From Engraulis encrasicolus (Eukaryota; Chordata; Actinopteri; Clupeiformes; Engraulidae), in contig NC_085872.1 of the NCBI RefSeq assembly GCF_034702125.1, positions 27,496,634-27,560,633 on the forward strand: DNA of 64,000 nt, given 5' to 3'. Below, one piece after another: positions 48,954 through 61,922 of the stretch (position 1 is its first letter; each line of letters begins with the position of its first letter). The notes below the pieces were generated by a model. It saw nothing but the letters and a program-made list of their open reading frames with translations, searched no databases and was not told the origin of the DNA. Both the position numbers and the translations under genes were made by a program.

Positions 48954-49346
48954 GATGCTCAATCATGCGTGAGTTCTCTGTCTTTGGATACAGAACCTGT
49001 CTGTCCCCCAAACTTGTGTCTTCTTCGTCACTGAGTGTTGTGAGCAGAAAAGTGTGGAAACACAAAGGAAGCAGAATGCGACTGCTGCTGATGTACGGAA
49101 AGAAAGTGGGTCAAGAAATCGCATGCTATTGCCCACTCCATGGGAGAAAAATGTCAGTGCGCCTCGCCCCAGGATAGCGCGCTCAGAATCAAATGTTAAT
49201 GAGACTCACGTGGTCAGATTTTTCAAAAGAGTGAAATGTGATAGAGGTAAAAGTGTGTCAGCAGCACACAGTACTAAGCTCTTTTTTATGACGTGATATA
49301 TAGGTTATTTTTGTTTAAAGAAAAAAATCCCCCAAACCCGTTTATT

Positions 49347-49392
49347 CAAGTTTCAATTTTATTGTCCCCAAAGGCAATAAAATTGAAACTTG
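49347..49392. repeat. Perfect 18-bp-stem hairpin
   Basis: CAAGTTTCAATTTTATTG and its exact reverse complement are separated by 10 nt, then followed by ACTTGA repeats. The motif resembles a fish LINE tail folded on itself. Confidence 0.7.
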
Positions 49393-49704
49393 AAACTTGA
49401 ACTTGAACTTGAAATGTTATTGTACGTATTAGGCGAGGCCTATACTGCATATTTATATGAACAAGGCCGCTGCTAAGATTTTGGAGGCATACAGTAAGGG
49501 GCCCGCTGCCCTCTTCATAATGAAATACTATAATAATAGGAATAGGCTACACATTTTTAAAGAAAAAAATGTCCACTTTTTGATAACTAATAAATATATG
49601 TTTTGTAATATAATGCAATTTTTCATGACCTTTGGCATGATTTTTCAGTCAATGTCATTTCAGGAGGCCCCAATTTTGGGGGCAAAGTGGTTGAGGCCCT
49701 AAGC

Positions 49705-50042
49705 TAGGGTGGGGAAGCTTTTTCATTCGAAGGGCCACTTCAAATTCATCCGAGGGCCATAAAAGTCCTCTGAGGGCCGCATTATGAACCAAAACAAGGA
49801 TTTCCCCCTGCCCTTTAGGCCTATTGAAGGCAGCCAGCTTTAAAACAGGCCCCACCTTCTCTAGCCCCCCTGAATATAACTTAATTGTATAGCAAATGTA
49901 TTGTCCTTTCCTGTATTGTTTCCTTTACAAAATATGTCATATTTCATGTGAAGCTGCATAACATTAAAACTACATCAGGGGGCCGGATGAAACAGCCTCA
50001 AGGGCCGCAAACGGCCCTCGAGACATAGGTTCCCCACCCCTG
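49705..50042. mobile_element. hAT MITE (CAGGGGTGGGGAACC family), 338 bp
   Basis: Complete copy with a slightly mutated left end (TAGGGTGGGGAAGC) and the 8-bp duplication ccctaagc at 49697-49704 and 50043-50050. Confidence 0.9.
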
Positions 50043-50050
50043 CCCTAAGC

Positions 50051-50964
50051 GCTCTGCATACTCTGCTTGCTTATGCCTCTCGGCGGCCCTGTAGGCCCTA
50101 TATGAAGAAGTTTTACATGTAGCATTAGCCTATGCAGAAGCTCAAAATGACAGTACAGCAATCCTACTCACTTGAAAAGAGGCAATAGCCTCAATGTGGC
50201 TAGCCTAGTGCCACTGCTAAGGTTTTAGAGGCCCTAAGCATAGCCTAACTGGTCAGGAGGCCCCACTCATAACTAAATACTACTACTACTAAAACTACCA
50301 CCACTACTACTACTAATAATAATAATAATGACAATACAAATAATAGGCCAAATAATAATTCCAGAATTCACAATTCCAGCATGACCGAAAAATGATGGGC
50401 CTTTTGATAATAAATATATATACTGTAATGTAATTCACTATTTTTTTCATGACGTTTTTTAATCAATCTCAGTTAAGGAGGTTCCAATTTTGGGGGCATG
50501 TGGTTGAGGACCTAAGCCCTCTGCTTACTCTGCTTACTCTGCTTACAGTGGCCGCCCTGGTGACTACCCTAGTAAAGTAAAGGAGAGAAAAAGACAGACA
50601 AAACGGCCTTATTTATTCCACTACAGGTTTAAATGGTCCAATGCCCATGGGCTTGGTCAAGTATGCCACACACATTAAACTTAACTAACCAACTAACTAA
50701 CTAACTAACTATGGATCAATCAATCAGTTACGTAACATAATTGATAGGCCTACATGCCTCGGTTATAAGATCAGCATGGCAGCATGAGATGTGATAATTG
50801 TGTTGCACAAAAGGAACCTGCTGGAAATAGTTTTTACCCAGAGCCCCTTTTAGAACTGTTACTTTGGTAGCCATACTTTAACAACCTTCCTGTATAATAA
50901 AGATTAATGAATGAATGAAACATTTCAGTCCAGTATTTTTGTTTCTGAAGCACAAGAACATGTG

Positions 50965-51039
<75 letters not shown>

Positions 51040-51975
51040 GTGCGTGTGCGTGTGTAACATAAATAATACAATTACAAGATTAGTTTTGTTTGTAATTTTA
51101 TTTCACAATGTTTGTTGATTCACTGATATGGTGAGTTCATATAAATACCATACAATTACAGAGAACATTCGCTTTGAACCACTAGAGATATCATGGCAAA
51201 CAAGACATCACAGTTTATCAGCGGTGAAGACAAGGGGTTTCCAGGTTCAAAACAAAGGGAAACGGAGGCCCTTCAGTGAGCAAATACCTCAACATCACAA
51301 AGCGGATGCCCTTATATGATTTCCCATGTGCAACCATGGTAATCTACTCATTGCAACCTTCATATACAGGTTGTAGAGGTGTGTTATTGTGTGCATCCTC
51401 TCATTAAGTGTACTTGCATAATGTGTCACATGTGACGTGATACTGCAAAGAATATATTCTGGATAGGAAAAGAGCATGTGCAGTTTAAATTGGTACAGCT
51501 GACAATTGCCACAGTGTGTTAAGGTATGACATTTTATGTGATAAAAGACCTACAGGGCTTTTGTGTACAATATGTGTAACTTAAACATACTGAATACTGT
51601 TAAGAGTGAACAACTAATATCAACATCCAAGCAAAATTACATCCATGCAAGAGAGCACCAACCTGTTATCCCAGAGAAAGTGCATTGTGAATTTCTCTCA
51701 GTTTAACAGGACAGGATGGAGAGACAGCACACACCTGACTATCAGGCCTGGGAAGACCCATGTGCACCCCATGGCAACTCATAACTAAACAGGCATTCAT
51801 TCACTTCCCTAGAAATCACTGCATCACAATATACGTAGTGTATCATACTGCAAGGGCTTTAGGGTCACTAGCTGGTCACAGAGGAGAGAGCACCATCATT
51901 TAAATAGCACAGATAAATATATCAACACTTGGGTACACCAGGGCATACATGTAAAATACAGGATCTGATAGGTTC
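50051..51975. other. Spacer and possible crmp1 downstream region
   Basis: Contains short CTA/AAT runs (about 50278-50335) and the (TG)n array at 50967-51055. No exon was recognised. Confidence 0.5.
50967..51055. repeat. (TG)n microsatellite
   Basis: About 90 bp of TG with CG interruptions at the right end. Confidence 0.95.
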
Positions 51976-51979
51976 TTCT

Positions 51980-51985
51980 TTTATT
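51980..51985 (-). terminator. Candidate crmp1 polyadenylation signal
   Basis: AATAAA on the minus strand, 305 nt past the crmp1 stop. Using it would place the (CA)n array at 52189-52273 in the 3' UTR. Confidence 0.4.
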
Positions 51986-52185
51986 ATTTTCCATATGATG
52001 CATTATTCATTACATTCCAACATTTTTTTCAATTTCAGTGTTTGTTTCCATCTTTTTTGTATTATGAAATATGGGTTCTAAGTAGTGTCGGCAGAACAAA
52101 GTCAATTCATAACAAGTCGCTAACAGTTGCTTACAGCTTACACAGAGTGAGCATATGTCCTTGCACATATGCGCAGGCGTGCACG

Positions 52186-52188
<3 letters not shown>

Positions 52189-52273
<85 letters not shown>
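52189..52273. repeat. (AC)n microsatellite, crmp1 3' UTR
   Basis: About 84 bp of perfect AC, starting 17 nt past the crmp1 stop codon, so TG in the transcript. Confidence 0.95.
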
Positions 52274-52275
<2 letters not shown>

Positions 52276-52289
52276 GCCATGCAGGCAGC

Positions 52290-53736
52290 TCAGCCCAAAC
52301 TAGTGATGTTGGAGCGGCCTCCTGGAGGTGCCACAATGCGATGTCCAGAGCGCCGTGGCATATTGTCATCAATTTGTGCTCCTAGGACAAAACATGGACA
52401 AAATGCCCAACGGTTGCAATCAGAAATCTTACAGTGTACCTGAACAAAAATCACTTCCCCCAGCCCAATAAAGACAGGCAAAAACCAGAACCAACCAAAT
52501 CAACATACCAGTGGCTGATGTAAATGTATACAAAGATGATACAATAAGTCATTAAAAGCACTTAAAGGTGTACGGTGTATGGTGGCTGGAGTTGGTACTG
52601 CACCAATGCTGCTCATCGAAATTGTGCAGTCTAATGCCAAATTTGAACTTGTCATGAATATTGACTAAATAATGAGTTAATATTTTCTAATATGACCAAA
52701 GTACAATAACTTTTGCAGCTGAAAATTCAAAATGGCAGACTATGGAGGAGATCCCACTTTTCATGATATGAAAAGTGCAATTTCCCCTTGTCATAATGAA
52801 TACTTAAAATTTGAAGGTGGTGGTAAGTATTTGTGAAAACGTTAACATTTGTGAATGGGCAGCATGAATTCTGGAAAAAAAACGACTAAATATATTACAC
52901 AGTGCACCTTTAAGCGTTTTGTATAATTACAATGTGGAAATCAAATGAAGCAAGCTTACCTGATAAACTGAAGTTGGATTGGTGAAGATTTCTGATTGGT
53001 GGGGGCAGTTGGGTTGTTGGAGAGGTCTTTGCGGATGGCGCAGGGGTGATGTACTTTGGAGTGGCAGGCACATCATACACAGGGCCATCATACATACCAC
53101 GTGACACACCCTGCTGGCCCATCAACTGCAAACCACAAAACCCAGCAGTCATTCATTAATAATGAGCCTCCCACTCTCATATCCATAACTAGTTTACTGC
53201 TGTGTGAAATCGTCAAGAGACACATCTGAAAACCAAACACATTTCCTGTCTACAGAATTCTTCATTTTTTCGATTTTAAAACGGGTCTGTTGTTGAGCTG
53301 AATTACTTTTAGAAGTGCAGGAGATCAAAATATAGATCTGTACCAGTTTTCTTAGGGCTTTTATGCATTTATTATTTGATAGGGCAGTGGAGAACAGACA
53401 GGAAATGACTGGGAGAGAGAGATGGGGGAAGGATCGGAAAATGACCCGGGCCGGGAATCGAACCCGGGCCGCCCGCACAGCATTCCAGTGCCTAGCCGTT
53501 AGAGCCACAGGTGGGCCACAAAACCTATAGTTTTAACAGAAAGAAAACATCCTTACATTGTTCCTGGTTTTGACGCGCTGGTAGCTGAAATCAGGGAAGG
53601 GCTTGCGGGGAATGAAGCGCCCAGTACCCTGCTGTACGTGAAGCGTGCCCTCCTCATAGGCAATCCTGCCCTGGCTCACCACCATGGCTGGAGCACCTCG
53701 GCACTCCATCCCCTCAAAGATATTATATTCCAAAGC

Positions 53737-53794
<58 letters not shown>

Positions 53795-56700
53795 GAGAGA
53801 GGGAGAGAGAGAGAGAAAGAGAAAAAGAGAGAGAGATACAAGAGGAGATGGCAAGGAAATTAATGCAACACCACCCAACGTTCCCCTTAACGTGGGCGCC
53901 ATTATACAGGAGGATACAGTGTATTATATTCCCCTTCCATTCCCTCTCTTACCGATTGCTGCAGTTTGGCAGTGATGGTCCTGGTCTGATCAGGGTCCCA
54001 GATGACGATGTCAGCATCGGAGCCCACGGCTATCCTGCCCTTCCTTGGGTACAGGTTGAATATCTTAGCCGCATTGGAACTTGTTACAGCCACAAACTGG
54101 TTCTCATCCATCTTCCCCGTTGCCTACGACGACAGAGAAAGGAGGATGTAATATTTTGTTATAGTTAATACAATTCTGAAGGTCATATGAGAAACATGGT
54201 TTTGTCATGTAAACATGTTTTTAAACATCTTAAAGAAATTGCACAAATTGATTACGACAAGACAGGTGTTGAGTTCACATGCAGCACTGCAAGCATGCCT
54301 TGTGCAATGCCCACACTCACCACGGCTTTGTCCCAGACAAATCCCATCCTCTCTTCCACTCCATTGGTCCCTTCAGGGATGAGGGTGAAGTCGTCCTTCC
54401 CAATGGCCTTCTGGGAGGTGCTGTAGGCACAGTGTGCACTGCCAACCACCTGCAGGTCTCCACTAGACAAGCACAGTATAACTATATTAGATACAGATAT
54501 ATCACAACTGACAACAGGGAACAAATGATGTTTCTTTATATATGTTTTTGAAGGACAGCTCAGTTAATTATTACTTACAATGTTGCAACTTAAAGCGATG
54601 GTTCGGAGTAGAATCACCCTAATGCCATTTGAACCGTGACACCCATCCACCTTTACACCCGAAGTGTTTTCTGCCGCAGGCTTACATCAACAGAGTTGCC
54701 GTGTTATTCGATGTTTATTCCGGTTAGCTTGACTCAAGCGCATATGGATACTGGGCACCGTCTCCAAACTTTCCCCACAAAAATAACATGTCATGACACC
54801 AAACTTCTGCAGTAGCACAAATATGGTCTGTACTCACGAAACGAAGCATTTGGAAGTTTGGAAATAGTCCAGGAGTGTATTATTATCAACACAAGCCGAA
54901 TAGCTTCTCTGCTGCTAAAGCTGCGCCAACGTTACTTCCGTCATCTAAGACGAGCATGTAAGAGTCCTAAACGAAGCTCATAATATGCACAATGAAAAGT
55001 GAATTCAGCATCAGTATTGATAACGAAAATCCTTGTCTAATTGATAGTAGGTAAGATTTGAAATATCTTCTAAGTATTGCCTTGAAAATATAAGCCTTAA
55101 TCACAATTCAATGAAAACTTTTTTAACACTCTCGTCTGGAAGTTTGTTGAAGACTTTTACGGGCTTGTCTCATATGACGGAAGTAACGTTGGCACAGCTT
55201 TAGCAGCAGAGAAGCTATTCAGCTTGTGTTGATAATACTAAACTCCTGGACTATTTCCAAACTTCCAAATGCTTCGTTTCGTGAGTACAGACCATATTTG
55301 TGCTACTGCAGAAGTTTGGTGTAATGACATGTTATTTTTGTGGGGAAAGTTTGGAGACGGTGCCCAGTATCCATATGCGCTTGAGTCAAGCTAACCGGAA
55401 TAAACATCGAATAACACGGCAACTCTGTTGATGTAAGTCTGCGGCAGAAAACACTTCGGGTGTAAAGGTGGATGGGTGTCACGGTTCAAATGGCATTAGG
55501 GCGATTCTACTCCGAACCATCGCTTTAAGTGAGGAGATAACATTACAACAACAATAGTTCCACTATATGCAATGAGACTGAAACAGCCACGCAAAAGAGA
55601 TCAAACACACGCGCACACGCGCACACACACGCACAGACGCACACACTTTAGATCAGTTATCACTTGAGCATAAGAATATAAAGCTCAGCTGACACAGACT
55701 GTTCACCCAGGGATGAGCCATATCTCGATTTCGATTTTTTAAAAATCACGATCTTCCAGCAAAAAATAAAAACAACAAAAAACAAAAACAGGTATTTTAT
55801 GTACTTGCATCATAAAGTGCACAACTGGAATACAATAATGTAAAGAAGACAAAGTAAGTAAACATCACTCTATTACTGATAGTAAACATCCTCACTGCAA
55901 GATAATATGTGCGATTTCTCCACTTATTCGAGACTTGTACTCGATTTCATGATTCACGAGTTAATGTCGTCATATCGCCCGCCCCTAGTAGGGGCTCTAA
56001 GCCGAGAAATCGTTACGCGCTGGATAGAAGCATATAATTCGGTACACGTGTTCCTTGACTGATTTGAAGACATCCTAGAAGGGGTGCCCCTTGAAAAAAA
56101 AATGTCTACCATGTCATATACAATATGTCATGTTGGTAACGCATTACATTGTTATTACACGACATTATACTTAGCTGACAATGTTAATATAGTCCTCAGA
56201 AGAGATGAAGCAAGGGTAGCCTGCTAGACCAGATTGATAAAACTACAAAATGTACATAGTGTGAAAGTATGGGTGAGTCTGTGCTTACGTGCTTGACAGC
56301 ATGTAACATTGTGAACGATTTGAGAAGATTCTTGGTCTGAATTAAAATGAGCATTGCCAACACTAAAACTATGGTGAGAATAGACTGCTGCTAATGCTCG
56401 ATTTGAATGGGATAGTGTCAGTGCAAGATGCCCTAGGTAGCAGGTTCTCCATCCTCTAATTTCCATAACAGACATACATATTTTATTTGTATGAGAGAGG
56501 GTAAAGGACAGGACCTTTCCATATGTATGAAGAACCCCATAAGATCACCTAATTCTATATTTTTGCAAGTGCATATTGTGAGAGCATTTCAGTCATCTAT
56601 AGAATGGCATTACAGACTACTCTATATAGGCCTACATGTAGGCCACAGTATGGCTTCAGTTCAAATTAAATGGGAATGATTTCTTAGTGTATGTTGAGTA

Positions 56701-59700
56701 AGAAGACAGAGATAAAATAAAAAGTTTATTTGCAGACAAGTCCTCAGCTAGTACTTGTGTCAAAAGTTGTATTAGTTAGCTCAGTAATCATTGAGTACTT
56801 AAACTGCTATCAAAACTGACAGCTGATGGACAACATGTACTGTAGGTCTTTTGCCACCCTTACCCACAGGAGAAATATCTATATAGAACAACACTTCTCA
56901 TATGGTATATACTATGAAAGTAAATCATTACCTGGACTCATTTTCTTGATATGCAAGGCACATAAATAGTCTGGGCGGAAGAATAGTCGATCATACCCCG
57001 CCCCCCCAAACAAAATGCCACAAGACTTTTTTTAACCTTCAAGATTTTGAGTGGTAACAGTAACATAACTCATTCCCACTACACCTTTTTGCATAATATT
57101 GTACATGTCCTCAGAATGCTCTACATCAGTGGTTCTCAAACCTTTTGTGTGAAGTACCCCCTGAGAAAATATTGAGCTCTCCGAGTACCACCTTGACAAC
57201 CAACATTAGAATATCGCAGTAAAGGCCTTCCATATTCACTTTTGCCAGTCAGTACAGGAGAGGTTCATAATGGCATTCCAAGTACCACCAGAGATGTCTC
57301 AAGTACCACCAGTGGTACGCGTACCACAGTTTGGGCACCACCGCTCTACATGTTTCAGTTCTATAGTTGTACTGTACAGTACAGTGCAGTGCAGTGGAGT
57401 GCAGTACAGTACAGTAGCATACAGAATGGTGCAGTATAATAAAGTACAGTAGAGTATAGTACAGTACAGTAGCATACAGTACGGTGCAGTACAGTACAGT
57501 AGCATACAGTACGGTGCAGTATAGTACAGTACAGTACAGTACAGTAGCATACAGTACAGTGCAGTACAGTACAGTAGCATACAGTACGGTGCAGTACAGT
57601 AAAGTAAAGTACAGTACAGTACAGTAGCATAAAGTACGGTGGAGTCTAGTTAAGTACAGTACAGTAGCATACAGTACGGTGCAGTCTAGTACAGTACAGT
57701 ACAGTACAGTACAGTACAGTACAGTACAGTAGCATACTGCACGGTGCAGTAGAGTACAGTACGGTATATCACATTACAGTACAGTACAGTACAGTACAGT
57801 ACAGTACAGTATAGTAGAGTACAGTACAGTGCAATACAGTAGAGTACAGTATAGTCTTATAGACGTTAGCCCTCCAAAGCCAATAGGATTTCCACATGCT
57901 GTTTTTTTTTAAGTTTTTGAAAGACCATTTTAGTAGCCTATGTGAGAGAGGGAAGGCAGGCAGACATGTTTTAAACAAAGGACCACACCCAGAAATAAAA
58001 AATAACGAGCAAACAATAAATTAAGTGGTTAGGTAGCCAACATGTCATCTAGATTAAAGCCAAAAGTAGATGGAAAAACAGACATGTTACCATTTTGCTC
58101 TTTTAAAACAAAGTATCTGTCAATATACTGTATGTATGGTGTATTGCATATTGATTATTCATAATTTCCTAAGCATAAATGCCCTTATCACTCCATTGTA
58201 CACTTAGAACTGCGATATACATATCTGAACATTAATCAGCATACATTTGTCATTTGACAGCTGTCACTGACACTTGACATGTACATGTATTATTGACTTG
58301 ATTGATATGAATATATTTCAGTTGGACTCCTAGGGTTAAATCATTGAGGGGGTCCTAAGGAAGTAGTAGTAGTTTGTGTGTGTGCGCGCATGTGTAAGTG
58401 GGATTAAAATTATTGTTTGCCATCTTTATCTGAAGAGCAGACTGAGTGTCTGAACCTGCTAATGCTAGCATGCTAACATTGGGACAGTTATGTGTGGCCC
58501 AGTTCAAGGGTTTATCTCTTCTCCCCTAAATTTTCTAACCACAATTTTCTTTTTGGATGTTATAGATATGATCCACTGCAAATTTTTAAAACTCTTAATG
58601 AATGTTGGTTCAATAGCTAAATGCCCAGAAATTAGCTCTCAATTGTAGAGTGATCTCATTCTGACCATGGTTTTTATGATTTTCCTCTTTTTGAATCTAA
58701 ATACGACATATATAACATTGTTTTCATGGTAAGTTCTGCACATATTTTCAAAGTTCAGTTTGTATACATCACAAACAAATAGGTGGATTGACCCATAACA
58801 CCATTATGTCCAGACAGTACAGCATTTTACTACTATTGGCTCGTTTTGGGCAGCCATCTTGGATATACCCCATAAAAATGACCTTAATGACATTGAAATT
58901 TGGGGCACCCCTTCTGAAATGATGGAGAACACCCTAAGGAAGGTCTACACCGATTTTGGTGCTTCTATCCAGCGCGTAACGATTAGGCCCTTTTTGGACG
59001 CTAAGAGACCCAGCCATACATACACAGTAGTAATGTGTAGTCTTAGGCATGTCTGTGTATCACCACCAGGTGTCCTTGTGATGCCAAGCTGTAGAGCTGT
59101 GCTGCATGCTGTTGCCAGGGAAGTCAAAGAGCAGAGCTGCCACACTGCCATCTCCTGTTAACTCAGGCCGATCGGACATGAGGAAGAACGGCCCTTGGTG
59201 CTTCAGCCTTTGTCACCATAAAAGTGCCCTCTTATAAAGCCATGCCTGGCAATGATATACGGTACTGATGGACAGAAATAATTTCATCTGATGATATTCA
59301 AATCAGATAAAAATGTCAAATACATCATTGCCCTTGATGCACTGCTATACACAGCGGTATGTAAAATGAAAAGGGAGGGGTTGGACAGCCTTCATCAATA
59401 GCAAGTAATCAGGGCATCAATAATACAGGTACCGGCATCAAGGCTTTTGTCAGAGCCTGAAAAAAATGGATGTTTTCTCTGAGTCTGCATTTTGAAGAGA
59501 GGAAGCATTATTGCACCGACATCTGACTCTCTTTTTTCAGCCTGCCTTTGAGCTGCAGGGAGGGAGGGAGAGAGGGAGGGAGGCAAGGCAGAAAAGGATG
59601 GCAAGGAGGAGGGGGAGGAGGGAGGGGGGTAGTGTATCCATGGCAACAGGAGTTGAACGCCACCAGCACTGCATTTCTATTTCTGGAAACGGGGCCAGAG

Positions 59701-60946
59701 AAAGCAAGGTGTGGCACAGAACCGACTTAGATGGGATGTGATCAGAACTCCGAGTGAGAGAGAGGCTGTTGGCTGGGGTGGCCAGCTGTTTCACTGGTGC
59801 TGACTGATGGGGTGGCCTCCTATATCTGTTCCATTCCTTAGCAAAATATAACATTCCTATACATCAAATGATCTACAAAATGATCTTCCATCTGTGTTTC
59901 TTGAAATGTGCTGAAACTAATGGATTTGTTTCCCTCAGAATAAAAAAATACACATATATGTTACAATGTGCATGAACTATTAGTTAGCTAATATTAATAT
60001 ATTAAAATGCTGTATGTTTCATACCAGGCGAGCAGAGTGTGGAGGTGATCAGGCGTTGTGGGGTCCGGGCTAAGCGGAGGGGATGTCACGTAGGCTGCGG
60101 CCTTGGCCCAGTTCTTGCTCCAATAGTGTGACCCATCAGTGGCCAGACTGGCTGTGATTGGCTCACCAAACACTACAGAACCTAGATTATAGCAAAGTTA
60201 CAAAATACATGCATTTATCTTTAAACATACTAATATACTTTTGACACGCAATATAATGTGTACAAAATATATATAACATCAATCTGGTTGCCGGATATGG
60301 CTTTCAGATGTACTCTGTGATATTACACTTGAATGCTAAATGTATTTAAAGATAAAATTAAAATGTTAAATTATTAAGTTATATCCTTTCACATACTGTA
60401 TATGTTACAATGCATTGCATACAATTATTAAATGTGGAAAAAAAATCAGTATTATATCAAATGATACTGTGCTCTACTCTACATCAATCTAATCACTCCA
60501 TATTTGGCCATGCTGAAGCCAGATATTTCCAGTCACCTGCTTGGCATAATGACACACTCTCACCTTTTTTCCTGGCCTGGGCTATGGTGTCAGCAGCACT
60601 CTTACTCATCACCTTGGTGATGTAGACAGGACAGTTGACCCGATTTCCGATGGTAATGGCACGGTACACTGCCTCTGCCTCCAGCTTAGAGGTGAGAACA
60701 ACCAAATTAGAGTCACACACTGATAGCATCAGTGTCCTGTTGCTTTTATGCAATTGATTTTAATGCCAGCTAGGTTATGCACCAATTTGGTGTTATGGTG
60801 TGCAGGTCTTACCTCCTCTGGCCGACTAAGAGGGTGGCCCTCAGGTCCGGTGATTCCCATACCCAGAATTTTAAACTGCTCCTGAGAGGCAATAGTTAAG
60901 TTGTTGTCACTACTGATGCAATACATGGTACATTATTACTATCTGT

Positions 60947-60988
<42 letters not shown>

Positions 60989-61852
60989 GACATCATTATC
61001 ACCACAAACTGACACTACCGTCGCCATGTCATTCACAATTTTTGTCAGGCAGGTCATTTCTACACACATCTCTGCAGAGGTTTTTAGGGATTTAAATCCC
61101 TGTTCAACAGCATTTTTCAATACTATCGTTCAGGAATATCTGTGGCCTTTTAAAGTAGTACATGCATACACCTTTTGAATGACACTGATTATTTTTTTTC
61201 TGTATACCCCATGGCCAACAATCAGTGACTTAAAGTATGACAGGAATATGTGTATTGCGCATCATGCCCTGTGCATTGGCAACAACATAAGGTTAGGAGA
61301 CAGGGGATTGACTATTATCCAAACTAACTCAGTTGATTTCCAAGTTTATCTTCATTCCACGTCTCTTTTTGAAGGCATCTCAGAGAGTTACAGTAATGGC
61401 CCGATTTCTCATATTTCCATAATTCAAACACAGCTCAGTGTCTACGCAAATATGGACAATTTTCTTTCAATTATCGATTATTGTAGTATTTCTACTGTAT
61501 ATTATCTTGAGCTGAGCAACACACCAGGCAAAATGCAAAAACCCACCTGAGCAATGAGGTCTCCATTCTCAGCGTGGACCAACACCACCGCTCCGAGGTC
61601 TTTCAGGTACGAGAAAGCCATGTAAAGCTTCAGGGGATAATGAGACACAGTTCAAGTCAAGACACAGTCAAACCTCAGCCCATGTACTGTGTGCATTTAT
61701 TAGATTACTAAATATCCAGTACTTCAACCGAACATGACTGAAATCATGTCAAAGTTTTAATAGCAGTAAAGGGCCACTTACCTCACTGCCTGTCATCTGA
61801 TACAGGTCCTTGTAAGCCATGTAAACTAGGAACGAGTTGATACCTGAATGAG

Positions 61853-61922
<70 letters not shown>

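Noticed and set aside
48954..48962. Receptor start three codons further upstream
   Set aside because: That codon is TTG on the minus strand. The first ATG in frame is at 48953.
57299..57630. Leu-Tyr-Cys-Thr frames, and the idea of a CRISPR-like array
   Set aside because: The region is a continuous pentamer array without spacers of independent sequence, in a eukaryotic intron.
59511..59741. Gly/Arg-rich frames near 59500-59740
   Set aside because: They arise from a GGGA-rich low-complexity stretch in a crmp1 intron and have no splice sites matching CRMP exon phases.
60896..61120. Acidic frame with a poly-Asp run, and the His-rich frame opposite
   Set aside because: Both are translations of the (CAT)n repeat in a crmp1 intron.
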